Shown piece by piece: positions 24,598 through 32,701 of a stretch of 64,000 nt of DNA (position 1 is its first letter; each line of letters opens with the position of its first letter). The notes under the pieces were generated by a model. That model was given only the letters and a program-made list of their open reading frames with translations, did not search any database and was not told the origin of the DNA. The position numbers and the translations under genes were made by a program. The DNA comes from Nocardia higoensis. GTDB taxonomy: Bacteria; Actinomycetota; Actinomycetes; Mycobacteriales; Mycobacteriaceae. The stretch lies in NCBI RefSeq assembly GCF_015477835.1, contig NZ_JADLQN010000003.1, forward strand, positions 1 through 64,000, read 5' to 3'.

Positions 24598-25713
24598 CTA
24601 GGACGATGCCTTGAAGGTGAGCACGGTGGACCCGATGCGGATCATGTCGCCGTCGGCGAGCAGCGCGCTCTCGATCGTTTCCTCGTTGATGTGGACGCCG
24701 TTGGCCGAATGCAGATCCTTGATCAGCAGACCGGCACGACTGGGCATGATGTGCGCGTGGTAGCGGCTTGCCTTGGGGTCGTCGAGGACCAGATCGTTGT
24801 CGGTCATCCGGCCGATACGCATGCCCGCGTGCGAGATCGGCAGCACCCGGCCGTCGGGCAGCCGGAGCTGACCGCTGCGCACCGTGCGCGGGCCCTCGGT
24901 GACGGTCTCGGTCATCGCCGCCGCCATCCGCTCGACCTGCTTGAACTCCTTGGTGCTCAACGGTTCCTGCCGCAGCACCCGCTGTTCCAACTCCACCAGG
25001 GCCGGGCCGGGGTCGATACCGAGTTCGTCGGCGAGCACCGTGCGCACCCGGCGGCAGGCGTCCAGCGCGTCGGCCTGACGCCCGGACAAATACAACGCGG
25101 CGATGAGCTGACCCCACAGCGGCTCGCGCAGCGGATGCTCGGTGGTCATGGCGACCAGCTCGCCGATCACCGAAGATGCGCGCCCGCAAGCGATTTCGGC
25201 GTCAATACGGGCGGAGGCGGCCAGCAGCCGTTCCTCCTCCATCGCGGTGGCGAAGCTCTCGGCGAACTGCAGACCGCTCAGATCCGACAGCGCGCGCCCG
25301 CTCCATTCCTCGAGCGCGCGACCGTAGGCCAGCGAAGCGCCGGTGTGGTCGCCGATGTCGGCGGCCTTGGCCCCGGTATCGCAGTGCGCTTCGAAACGGC
25401 CGATGTCACAGCAGTCCTCGGCGATTTCCAGGCGATATCCGGAGGACTCGGTGCGCAACACCGTCGCCGGGTCGACCCCGGCGGTGCGCAGCGCCTTGCG
25501 GATATTGGAAACGAAGACCTGCAGGCTGGCCGCGTAGGAATCCGGCGGATCCTCGTTCCACACCATGTCCGCCAATGCCGCCGACGACACCGCGCGCCGC
25601 CGGTTGACGGTGAGCGCGGCCAGCAGAGCTCGCGGCTTGGGCCCGCCGACCGCCACCGGCTCGCCGCCGACGAACAACCGGACGGGCCCGAGCACACGTA
25701 CGTCCAGACTCAT
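24598..25713 (-). CDS. embR: EmbR-like SARP/FHA transcriptional regulator
   Basis: A 371-residue regulator with three domains. The first is an OmpR-type winged helix of the SARP class (about 1-95: MSLDVRVLGPVRLFVGGEPV, then AALADMVWNEDPPDSYAASL). The second is a bacterial transcriptional activation (BTAD) helical domain (about 100-245). The third is a C-terminal FHA domain (about 270-371) with the phosphothreonine-binding signature GMRIGRMTDNDLVL, SRYHAHI and SANGVHINEE. M. tuberculosis EmbR has the same order and nearly the same length, is bound by Ser/Thr kinases through FHA and activates the embCAB arabinosyltransferase genes. No kinase or embCAB gene is visible here, so the symbol is by resemblance. 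It lies beside a DUF4185 possible arabinanase gene. Confidence 0.75.
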   Translation of the reverse strand: MSLDVRVLGPVRLFVGGEPVAVGGPKPRALLAALTVNRRRAVSSAALADMVWNEDPPDSYAASLQVFVSNIRKALRTAGVDPATVLRTESSGYRLEIAEDCCDIGRFEAHCDTGAKAADIGDHTGASLAYGRALEEWSGRALSDLSGLQFAESFATAMEEERLLAASARIDAEIACGRASSVIGELVAMTTEHPLREPLWGQLIAALYLSGRQADALDACRRVRTVLADELGIDPGPALVELEQRVLRQEPLSTKEFKQVERMAAAMTETVTEGPRTVRSGQLRLPDGRVLPISHAGMRIGRMTDNDLVLDDPKASRYHAHIMPSRAGLLIKDLHSANGVHINEETIESALLADGDMIRIGSTVLTFKASS

Positions 25714-25764
25714 GAGCTCGGGCCTCGTCTATTCGATCAGAGCCTAGGGATCGGGCGCGTGCGC

Positions 25765-26799
25765 TCAGGCGCTGATCGACCGTCCCGCCGACCTCAGATC
25801 GTTGCACGCCTCGACCACGCGCTCGGCCATCGCGGCCTCGGCCTTCTTCAGGTAGCTGCGCGGGTCGTAGGTCTTCTTGTTGCCGACCTCGCCGTCGATC
25901 TTGAGCACACCGTCGTAGTTGGTGAACATGTGACCGGCCACCGGGCGGGTGAAGGCGTACTGGGTGTCGGTGTCGACGTTCATCTTCACCACGCCGTAGC
26001 GCAGCGAGTCGTCGATCTCGGACTTCAGCGAGCCGGAGCCGCCGTGGAAGACGAAGTCGAACGGCTGCGCGTCGGCGCCCAGGCCCAGCTTGGCGGCCGC
26101 GACGCGCTGTCCCTCGGCCAGCACCTCGGGACGAAGCACCACGTTGCCCGGCTTGTACACGCCGTGCACATTGCCGAAGGTGGCGGCCAGCAGGTACTTG
26201 CCGTTCTCACCGGCGCCGAGCGCGTCGATGGTCTTCTCGAAATCCTCGGGAGAGGTGTAGAGCTTGTCGTTGATCTCGGCTTCGACGCCGTCCTCTTCAC
26301 CGCCGACGACGCCGATCTCGACCTCGAGGATGATGTTGGCCGCCGCGGTGGCCTTCAGCAGCTCCTTGGCGATCTCGAGGTTCTCGTCGATCGGGATGGC
26401 CGAGCCGTCCCACATGTGCGACTGGAACAGCGGGTTGCCCCCGGCGTTGACGCGCTCCTGGGAGATCGCGATCAGCGGGCGGACGAAGCCGTCGAGCTTG
26501 TCCTTGGGGCAGTGGTCGGTGTGCAGCGCGATGGTCACGTCGTACTTCGCCGCGACCACGTGCGCGAACTCGGCGAGGGCCACCGCGCCGGTCACCATGT
26601 CCTTCACGCCGAGGCCGGAGCCGAACTCCGCGCCACCGGTCGAGAACTGGATGATGCCGTCGCTGCCCGCGTCGGCGAAACCCTTGATGGCGGCGTTGAC
26701 CGTCTCCGACGAGGTGCAGTTGATCGCCGGGAAGGCGAAGGAGTTCTGCTTGGCGCGAGCCAGCATCTCGGCGTAGACCTCGGGGGTTGCGATGGGCAC
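25765..26799 (-). CDS. fba: Class II fructose-bisphosphate aldolase
   Basis: Zinc-dependent glycolytic and gluconeogenic enzyme that splits or forms fructose-1,6-bisphosphate; cytoplasmic. The sequence is close to M. tuberculosis Fba: PIATPEVYAEMLARAKQNSF at the N-terminus, LHTDHCPKDKLDGFV with zinc and catalytic ligands, EIEIGVVGGEEDGV-type segment (here LEVEIGVVGGEEDG), ATFGNVHGVYKPGN with a zinc His and DFVFHGGSGSLKSEI. Choosing the GTG start gives 344 residues, equal to the M. tuberculosis protein. The upstream in-frame ATG lies inside the ribosome site GGAGGT and is not the start. Position before the divergent dedA gene matches Rv0363c/Rv0364. Confidence 0.97.
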   Translation of the reverse strand: MPIATPEVYAEMLARAKQNSFAFPAINCTSSETVNAAIKGFADAGSDGIIQFSTGGAEFGSGLGVKDMVTGAVALAEFAHVVAAKYDVTIALHTDHCPKDKLDGFVRPLIAISQERVNAGGNPLFQSHMWDGSAIPIDENLEIAKELLKATAAANIILEVEIGVVGGEEDGVEAEINDKLYTSPEDFEKTIDALGAGENGKYLLAATFGNVHGVYKPGNVVLRPEVLAEGQRVAAAKLGLGADAQPFDFVFHGGSGSLKSEIDDSLRYGVVKMNVDTDTQYAFTRPVAGHMFTNYDGVLKIDGEVGNKKTYDPRSYLKKAEAAMAERVVEACNDLRSAGRSISA

Positions 26800-26968
26800 T
26801 GAACAGACCTCCATGTACGACGCTCTCCGCCCGCCGGCGCGGGACGGGTGCTGATCCTGCTGATCAGCCTAAGCGAGACGATGCCCCACTCGACAGGGAC
26901 CCCGAAAGCCGCAGTGCGACTCGCGCCACAATTAGGCAGGGTCTCGGAATATCGGTACCCTTGGCCAC

Positions 26969-27715
26969 GTGATTGCGCTGGCCGGCTCGGAGACCCTGAC
27001 GACCAATCTCGCCTTGATGCCAGGCTTCCTCGACCCGGTGAACTTGCTCAACTCTTTCGGCACGTGGGTGCTGGCGGGGCTGCTGCTGGTGGTGTTCATC
27101 GAATCCGGTCTGCTGTTCCCGTTGCTGCCCGGTGACTCGCTGCTGTTCACCGCCGGTCTGATCGCGGCCGCGAAGTCCGAGGACATCGATCCGTTCGCAC
27201 CGATCTGGGCGCTGCTGGTGCTGATCCCGATCGCGGCCTTCGCGGGTGACCAGGTCGGCTACATGATCGGCAAGCGCGGCGGCACGGCGTTGTTCAAGGA
27301 CAACGAGTCGCGCTTCTTCAAGAAGAAGTACATCGACGAGTCGCACGCCTTCTTCGTCAAGCACGGCCCGATCACCATCATCCTGGCCCGCTTCGTGCCG
27401 TTCGTGCGCACCTTCGCCCCGGTCGTCGCGGGCGCGTCGGCGATGAGCTACAAGGTGTTCGTCGTCTACAACGCGATCGGCGCGATCCTGTGGGGCTCGG
27501 GTGTGACGATGCTCGGCTACCTGCTCGGCCAGATCCAGTTCATCCGCGACAACGTCGACCTGATCTTCCTGCTCATCGTGTTCTTCTCGGTGGTGCCGAT
27601 CATCCTCGAGGTTTTCAAGCGCTGGCGCGGCAAGGGCGAGGACACCGCCGACTCCGATGCCGATGCCGACACCGATGAGATCGCGGTGGTGAAATCCACC
27701 CCCGGTCAGAGCTGA
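26969..27715 (+). CDS. DedA family membrane protein (Rv0364-like), copy 1
   Basis: A 248-residue integral membrane protein of the DedA/SNARE-associated family, now linked to lipid flipping and membrane homeostasis. The conserved segments are FIESGLLFPLLPGDSLLFTA (first re-entrant loop with Glu, Pro and Asp), GDQVGYMIGKRGG and RFVPFVRTFAPVVAGASAMS (Arg-rich second block). Membrane segments follow each, and the C-terminal 25 residues are acidic with a short Asp repeat. The GTG start has no ribosome site and may be leaderless; an internal ATG at MPGFLDPVNLL is the alternative. It is 4 bases from the second dedA gene, so they are cotranscribed. Confidence 0.87.
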   Translation: MIALAGSETLTTNLALMPGFLDPVNLLNSFGTWVLAGLLLVVFIESGLLFPLLPGDSLLFTAGLIAAAKSEDIDPFAPIWALLVLIPIAAFAGDQVGYMIGKRGGTALFKDNESRFFKKKYIDESHAFFVKHGPITIILARFVPFVRTFAPVVAGASAMSYKVFVVYNAIGAILWGSGVTMLGYLLGQIQFIRDNVDLIFLLIVFFSVVPIILEVFKRWRGKGEDTADSDADADTDEIAVVKSTPGQS

Positions 27716-27719
27716 GCAC

Positions 27720-28541
27720 ATGACCACCGCGGCAAGCGGGATGAGTTTTCTCGAATCCGCTGGTCCCACCCTCGTGTGGACCGTTGTCATCAGCTTCGTC
27801 TTCCTCGAGTGCGCCGTGATCATCGGCCTGTTCCTGCCCGGCGATTCCATGCTGCTGACCGCGGGCATCGTGATGGCAGGCCACCAGATGGGCGAGAAGC
27901 ACATCTGGGCGCTGGCCGTCGGAGCGATGGCGGCGGCCGTGGCAGGCAACCAGGTCGGCTATGTGATCGGGCAACGGACGGGCACCGGATTCGTGGCCCG
28001 GCGCAACGGCCGATACGTCAATGCCCAGAATCTGGAACGGGTCGCGGCCATGCTGCAGCGGCACGGCTTCTGGGCCGTGCTGGTGGCCCGCTGGATTCCG
28101 TGGGTGCGGACCCTGTGCCCGCTGGTGGCGGGGGCCGCGCGGATGGATCACCGTCGCTACACCCTCGCCAGCACGATCGGCGCGATCGTCTGGGCGCCGG
28201 TGTTGCTGCTGATCGGTTTCTACGCCGGCAGCCATCTCGCCCGGATACCGTGGCTGATGCACGGCGTGACGGCGGCGCTGGTGATCGCGGTGGTCGTCGG
28301 CACGATCGTCGGTATCCGGGGCTACCGCCAGGAGATGCGCAATACCCTCCAGAACGATGCGGCGCACAACCCGACGAACGACACGGCGAACTACGGGACG
28401 GCGAACCACGACTCGGCGACGTTCGCAGCCGTCGACGCCACCGCCGACACCGCGCCCATGCGATACGCGATGGACGCGCGCCGCGAGATCGATCCACCGA
28501 CGGTGGTGCTGCCGCGCTGGGAGCCCGGCACCTCCCGCTGA
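27720..28541 (+). CDS. DedA family membrane protein, copy 2
   Basis: A 273-residue paralogue of the preceding protein. It has VFLECAVIIGLFLPGDSMLL in the first conserved block, GNQVGYVIGQRTGTGF in the second and ARWIPWVRTLCPLVAGAARM in the third, all matching DedA signatures with the essential acidic and Arg residues. The last 80 residues (after GYRQEMRNTLQ) are hydrophilic, with Asn/Thr/Asp-rich repeats, and end PRWEPGTSR, probably a cytoplasmic tail. The ATG starts 4 bases after the previous stop. The GH76-type gene is convergent, only 9 bases beyond its stop, with no terminator hairpin evident. Confidence 0.87.
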   Translation: MTTAASGMSFLESAGPTLVWTVVISFVFLECAVIIGLFLPGDSMLLTAGIVMAGHQMGEKHIWALAVGAMAAAVAGNQVGYVIGQRTGTGFVARRNGRYVNAQNLERVAAMLQRHGFWAVLVARWIPWVRTLCPLVAGAARMDHRRYTLASTIGAIVWAPVLLLIGFYAGSHLARIPWLMHGVTAALVIAVVVGTIVGIRGYRQEMRNTLQNDAAHNPTNDTANYGTANHDSATFAAVDATADTAPMRYAMDARREIDPPTVVLPRWEPGTSR

Positions 28542-28550
28542 CCTCGCGTC

Positions 28551-29711
28551 CTAGAGGCCCGCCGCGCTCACCTGATACGCGGCTTCCATCAGCATCCATC
28601 CGCTCAGCTGCACCGAGAGATCACGTTCGGGGATTTCCGAAGCGGTCACCGAACCGCCCTGGGTGAAGTGGCCCGCGCCGCCGGCCCCACCGGGCAGCCG
28701 CGCCCGTTTCGTCCAGTCGACGCCGAACAGTGGCTCGCCCTCGATGTCGAGCCTATTCCCCCAGGCCGCCGCGGCGGAGGCCCGCACCAGCGAGGCCGCG
28801 GTGCGCCGGTCGGCCTCCTGGGTGCGCCCCGCACCGGGCAGCATCAGCGCCACCACCGCAAGGTAGCGGGCCAGGATGCCGTTGAACAATCCACCGTCGC
28901 CACCGCCACCGCCCGCGATCACCCCGCCGGAGGTCATGTGCTCCTCCACCGCGCCGAGCAACCGGTGCACCCGCTCCAGATGCCGCGGCTCGTCGGTGTG
29001 CACGGCGAGTTCGGCCTCCAGGCCGAGCACGACACCCTGGCAGTAGGTGAAGGTGGGGCGCTCGATCAACCCGGAGGGCAGGTGGATGCCGTCGAGGACC
29101 AGGCCGGTGTTCTCGTCGCGCAGTGTGTCGTCGATCCAGTCCGACATCTCCTGCGCGCGGGCGAGCCTGCCGAGCCTGCACAAAGCGATCGCGGCCGGGC
29201 CATTGGCCGGAGCGTTGTAGTAGTCCGAGCGCTCCCGCCACGGGAGGCCACCGCCGACCTCCGGCCGCCAAGCGCTGTAGAGCTTCTTCTCCAGCGCGAC
29301 GAGCGCGCGGCGCGCGGTGGTGACGCCCTGGGTGCGTTCGGCCCGTTCCAGCGCGATCGCCAGCCACGCCATGTCGTCGTAGTACTTGTTCGTCCAGCCG
29401 GTGATGTTGCGCATCCGGTGTGAGCGCACCAGTTCGGCGATCCTGGCGCGCCGCGCCGGAGTCGGCCTCCGGTTGACGGCGTCCACGGCGCACTCGATCA
29501 GATGCGCCTGCCACCAGTAGTGCCAGGAGGCGAAGAACCGTTCACGCCGGGTGGCGGGCCAACCGACAACCGCCAATTCCGTTCCGGGACAAGCCCACAA
29601 CGCGCGCAGGTGCCGGGAGACGATGGAGCATTCGGCCATGTCCGCGCGTTCGGACCACAGGGCGGGGGTCGGTGCTGTCTCCGGCCCTGGCAGCGGGCTC
29701 CGCGTGGTCAT
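28551..29711 (-). CDS. Glycoside hydrolase family 76 protein (alpha-1,6-mannanase fold; Rv0365c-like)
   Basis: A 386-residue (alpha/alpha)6-barrel protein. NKYYDDMAWLAIALERAERT carries the paired Asp that are catalytic in GH76 endo-alpha-1,6-mannanases; RPEVGGGLPWRERSDYYNAP, ANGPAAIALCRLGRLA and FTYCQGVVLGLEAELAVHTD are further conserved blocks. No signal peptide or lipobox is present (N-terminus MTTRSPLPGPETAPTPALWS), so it would stay in the cytoplasm unless exported unusually, whereas most GH76 mannanases are extracellular. The position after fba-dedA matches Rv0365c. Substrate could be a mannan-type glycolipid; unproven. Confidence 0.82.
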   Translation of the reverse strand: MTTRSPLPGPETAPTPALWSERADMAECSIVSRHLRALWACPGTELAVVGWPATRRERFFASWHYWWQAHLIECAVDAVNRRPTPARRARIAELVRSHRMRNITGWTNKYYDDMAWLAIALERAERTQGVTTARRALVALEKKLYSAWRPEVGGGLPWRERSDYYNAPANGPAAIALCRLGRLARAQEMSDWIDDTLRDENTGLVLDGIHLPSGLIERPTFTYCQGVVLGLEAELAVHTDEPRHLERVHRLLGAVEEHMTSGGVIAGGGGGDGGLFNGILARYLAVVALMLPGAGRTQEADRRTAASLVRASAAAAWGNRLDIEGEPLFGVDWTKRARLPGGAGGAGHFTQGGSVTASEIPERDLSVQLSGWMLMEAAYQVSAAGL

Positions 29712-29806
29712 AGCTCAATGGTGCCAGGTACACCACGATTCCTGCCGCTGAATTGTTACCAGATGGCGGCCGAATCCGTACCCGGACCGCGGCACGGCGC
29801 CACCGT

Positions 29807-30496
29807 TCACCACGCCTCGGACAGATCCGCGTGCGCGCGCACCCAGGCGTGCATGGCGATGCCCGCCGCGACTCCCGCGTTGATACTGCGGGTGGAACCG
29901 AACTGGGCGATCGAGACGGTCATGGCGGCGGCATTCTTGGCGTGTTCGGTGACGCCGGGCCCTTCCTGGCCGAACAGCAGCAGGCACTCGCGCGGCAGTT
30001 CGGCGGTCTCCAGCGGCACCGCGCCGGGGACGTTGTCGACGGCGACCACGGTGAGCCCGGCCCGGTCGGCGTAGGCGCGCAGCGCGTCGATATCGGTGTG
30101 GTGCTCGATGTGCTGGTAGCGGTCGGTGACCATGGCGCCCCGGCGATTCCACCGGCGCCTGCCCACGATGTGCACGGCGGCCGCGGCGAAGGCGTTGGCG
30201 GTGCGCACCACGGTGCCGATGTTCGCGTCGTGGGCGAAATTCTCGATCGCGACGTGGAAGGGGTGCCTGCGGCTGTCGATGTCGGCGACGATGGCCTCAC
30301 GGGTCCAGTACCGATAGGCGTCGACCACATTGCGCCGGTCGCCGTGGGCGAGCAGTTCCGGGTCGAGGCGGGGATCGGCGGGCGGCGGCGTGCCGAACTC
30401 GGCGACCCACGGGCCGAGGCCGTGCGGGTGTTCACCCCACTCGGTCGGCCCGGCTCCCGGCTGCCCGGAGGTCTGCGGCGGTGACTGCTCTTCCAC
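29807..30496 (-). CDS. TrmH/SpoU family RNA 2'-O-methyltransferase (Rv0380c-like)
   Basis: A 229-residue SPOUT methyltransferase that would 2'-O-methylate a tRNA or rRNA nucleotide using SAM. The three SPOUT motifs are visible: ENFAHDANIGTVVRTANAFA (motif 1), CLLLFGQEGPGVTEHAKNAA (motif 2) and GSTRSINAGVAAGIAMHAWV (motif 3, SAM-binding knot). The N-terminal 45 residues are Pro-rich and flexible, then DPELLAHGDRRNVVDAYRYW. It ends the leftward group. The DUF4190 gene lies 48 bases upstream on the same strand. The target nucleotide cannot be inferred. Confidence 0.85.
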   Translation of the reverse strand: MEEQSPPQTSGQPGAGPTEWGEHPHGLGPWVAEFGTPPPADPRLDPELLAHGDRRNVVDAYRYWTREAIVADIDSRRHPFHVAIENFAHDANIGTVVRTANAFAAAAVHIVGRRRWNRRGAMVTDRYQHIEHHTDIDALRAYADRAGLTVVAVDNVPGAVPLETAELPRECLLLFGQEGPGVTEHAKNAAAMTVSIAQFGSTRSINAGVAAGIAMHAWVRAHADLSEAW

Positions 30497-30544
30497 GCCG
30501 CTGATGCTAGATCCGCCCGACCCCGGGACCGGCGCGCGCCCTCG

Positions 30545-30874
30545 TCAGTAGGTCGACCCCGACGACGAGATGGCGCCGATGAGCACGAGCACGACCACGA
30601 GGACGATGGCGAGCACGTAGAGCAGCAGCAGGACGGTGCCGACGATGCCGCAGATGTAGCCGGCTTTCGCCGTCCCCTGCCCGCCGATCGCGCCGCCGGA
30701 GCCATCGATCTCGTCGAGCACCCGCTTGCCCATGAACCACGCGAAGGGCGCGCACAACTGACACAGCACGAGGCCGAGGATGCCGAGCACCAGTACGGTG
30801 GTCGCCTGTGGGTGATCCTGCGGCGGCCGGCCGTAGGACGCGTACGGATTTCCGTAGTGCGGTGGATAGGTCAT
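30545..30874 (-). CDS. DUF4190-type small membrane protein
   Basis: A 109-residue protein with a Tyr/Pro/Gln-rich cytoplasmic N-terminus (YPPHYGNPYASYGRPPQ) and two hydrophobic segments: ATTVLVLGILGLVLCQLCAP, with AWFMGKRVLDEID between them, and GIVGTVLLLLYVLAIVLVVV. This is the DUF4190 architecture; its function is unknown. The ATG start overlaps the stop of the YhhN-type gene by four bases (ATGA), giving a fabH-yhhN-DUF4190 operon. The next gene, trmH-like, follows at 48 bases and may be part of it. Confidence 0.8.
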   Translation of the reverse strand: MTYPPHYGNPYASYGRPPQDHPQATTVLVLGILGLVLCQLCAPFAWFMGKRVLDEIDGSGGAIGGQGTAKAGYICGIVGTVLLLLYVLAIVLVVVLVLIGAISSSGSTY

Positions 30875-31593
30875 GTCGTCCGATGCCAGTGTGCGCGGGC
30901 GTGCGCCCGAGGGTCGGCGAGCAGGAACTGCGCGGCGGCGTAGGTGCCGAGGATGACGGCCTCGGTACCGCGACGGGCCCGGATCGAGCGGGCGAAGACG
31001 CGCCGCAAGACGATCAGGCCGTCGGAGAGGATGAACAGCAGCGAGCCGAGCGCCAGTCGGCTGCGCGGGTCGCCGTCGGGGACGTTCAGTCCACCGATGT
31101 TCGCCGCCTCGGGCGCCAGTTCCGGGTCCGACACCAGCACGCCCGCCGTGGCGAGGGTGGCGCCGTAGGCGGTGAGCGGAATCGCGACCGCCGGTGCGCG
31201 CAGCCGCATGAGCACGCCCGCGCCGAGCCAGGCGGCCGCGCGCTGCGCGGCGATCGCCTTGCTCGGCCGCGCCCCGCGCCGCCACCACAGACCGGCGTAC
31301 CCGGTCTGCATGATGGCGAAGGCGGAGGCGCCCGCGATCAGGCGGCCGTCGTCGTCGGGGTCGATGAGCAGGATGTCGCCCACGGTCGCCGCGCCGAGCG
31401 AGGCCAGCAGGACGGTGCGCTCGGTGGGTTCGATATCCACGCCGCCGGTCAGCACATCGGCGGCCAGCAGGGGCATCAGCAGCGGCTTGGCCACCCACTG
31501 CACCTTGTCGCGACCGGTGGCGGCGCCGTAGACGGTCGCCGCCGCCGCCGCGAGATAGCCGAGCCGAAACGGACGCAACCGCGAATCAGACAC
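30871..31593 (-). CDS. YhhN-family membrane protein (lysoplasmalogenase-like)
   Basis: A 240-residue polytopic membrane protein of the YhhN/TMEM86 family, whose characterised members hydrolyse the vinyl-ether bond of lysoplasmalogens. Conserved blocks are KVQWVAKPLLMPLLAADVLT, ATVGDILLIDPDDDGRLIAG with acidic residues in the membrane active site and LLFILSDGLIVLRRVFARSI near the C-terminus. Eight hydrophobic segments are plausible. Its start overlaps the end of fabH by 8 bases and its stop overlaps the DUF4190 start by 4, so the three are cotranslated. Whether this organism makes plasmalogens is unknown, so the true substrate may differ. Confidence 0.82.
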   Translation of the reverse strand: MSDSRLRPFRLGYLAAAAATVYGAATGRDKVQWVAKPLLMPLLAADVLTGGVDIEPTERTVLLASLGAATVGDILLIDPDDDGRLIAGASAFAIMQTGYAGLWWRRGARPSKAIAAQRAAAWLGAGVLMRLRAPAVAIPLTAYGATLATAGVLVSDPELAPEAANIGGLNVPDGDPRSRLALGSLLFILSDGLIVLRRVFARSIRARRGTEAVILGTYAAAQFLLADPRAHARAHWHRTT

Positions 31594-32650
31594 CGAAACT
31601 GGCTTCCTTCGGAGCGGGCGGCAGCGTGACGACCTGACCCGCGTAGCTCAGCCCCGCGCCGAAGCCGAGCAGCAGGGCGAGCTGACCGCCCTTGGCCTTG
31701 CCGGTCACCAGCATCTCCTCCATCGCCAGCGGGATGGACGCGGCCGAGGTGTTGCCGGTGTGCTCGATGTCGTTGGCCATCGGAATGTCGTCGGCCAGAC
31801 CGAGATTCTTCTTCATCAGCTCGTTGATACGGGCGTTGGCCTGGTGCGGGACGAACACCTCGATGTCGTCCTTGGACACCCCGGATGCCTCCAGCGCGCT
31901 CGACAGCGCGCGTGGCAGGGTGACCGCGGCCCAGCGGAACACCTTGGGGCCCTCCATGCGCAGCGACATCCGGCCCACCGGCTCGACCTCGGGGTCGGTG
32001 CCCTGCAGTTCCTGCGCGCGGTGCATGTAGGCGAGGAAGTCGATGTCCTGGGCGATGGCGTCGGCGTTCTCGCCGTCGCTGCCCCAGACCGTCGGGGAGA
32101 TGCCGTTCTCCTCGCTCGGGCCCACCACCACCGCACCGGCGCCGTCACCGAAGATCATGGCGGTGCCGCGGTCGGTCGGGTCCAGGCCGACGGTCATCGT
32201 CTCGGCGCCGATCACCAGGATGTACTCCGCCGAGCCCGCGCGGATCAGATCCGCGGCCACGCCGAGGCCGTAGCCGAATCCGCCGCAACCGGAGGTCAGG
32301 TCGAAGGCCGCGACGCCGTTCATGCCCAGATCCGCGGCGACCGTCGGCGCGCCGTGCGGGGTGAGCTTGAGCCAGCTCGAGGTGCACAGCAGCACCATGC
32401 TGATCTTCGACCGGTCGATACCGGTGTTGTTCAGCGCGCGCTCGCCCGCCGCGACGGCGATCGAGCGCAGCGTCTCGTCGCCGCTGATCCAGCGACGGTT
32501 GCGCACGCCGGTGCGCTCGTAGATCCACTGGTCGGTCGAGTCGAGGACCTGACAGACCTCGTCGTTGCTGACGATGCGTTGCGGCCGGTAGGCACCGATG
32601 CCGAGCATCGCGACGTTCGCGCGACCTTTGTTAACTGCAATGCTCACCAC
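31586..32650 (-). CDS. fabH: Beta-ketoacyl-ACP synthase III
   Basis: A 354-residue thiolase-fold condensing enzyme that joins an acyl-CoA to malonyl-ACP. In mycolate producers it links FAS-I products to FAS-II. Catalytic triad: Cys122 in TSGCGGFGYGLGVAADLIR, His in FVPHQANARINELM and Asn in DIEHTGNTSAASIPLAMEE, the usual Cys-His-Asn of FabH. The C-terminus LLLGFGAGLSYAGQVV is also typical and close to M. tuberculosis FabH (Rv0533c). Two GTG codons in tandem start it, and either may be used. Its presence as first gene of an operon with a YhhN-type protein and a DUF4190 protein, far from FAS-II genes, is unusual. Confidence 0.9.
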   Translation of the reverse strand: MVSIAVNKGRANVAMLGIGAYRPQRIVSNDEVCQVLDSTDQWIYERTGVRNRRWISGDETLRSIAVAAGERALNNTGIDRSKISMVLLCTSSWLKLTPHGAPTVAADLGMNGVAAFDLTSGCGGFGYGLGVAADLIRAGSAEYILVIGAETMTVGLDPTDRGTAMIFGDGAGAVVVGPSEENGISPTVWGSDGENADAIAQDIDFLAYMHRAQELQGTDPEVEPVGRMSLRMEGPKVFRWAAVTLPRALSSALEASGVSKDDIEVFVPHQANARINELMKKNLGLADDIPMANDIEHTGNTSAASIPLAMEEMLVTGKAKGGQLALLLGFGAGLSYAGQVVTLPPAPKEASFGV

Positions 32651-32701
32651 TGGCGACTCACACGTCCTTACACCACGCAGACAGACAGATCATCGTCCAG
32701 G

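Noticed and set aside
23353..26802. 1149-codon open frame on the + strand opposite DUF4185, embR-like and fba genes
   Set aside because: Antisense to three well-identified genes; composition is His/Arg/Gly-rich as expected for reverse-complement high-GC coding sequence, with no domain.
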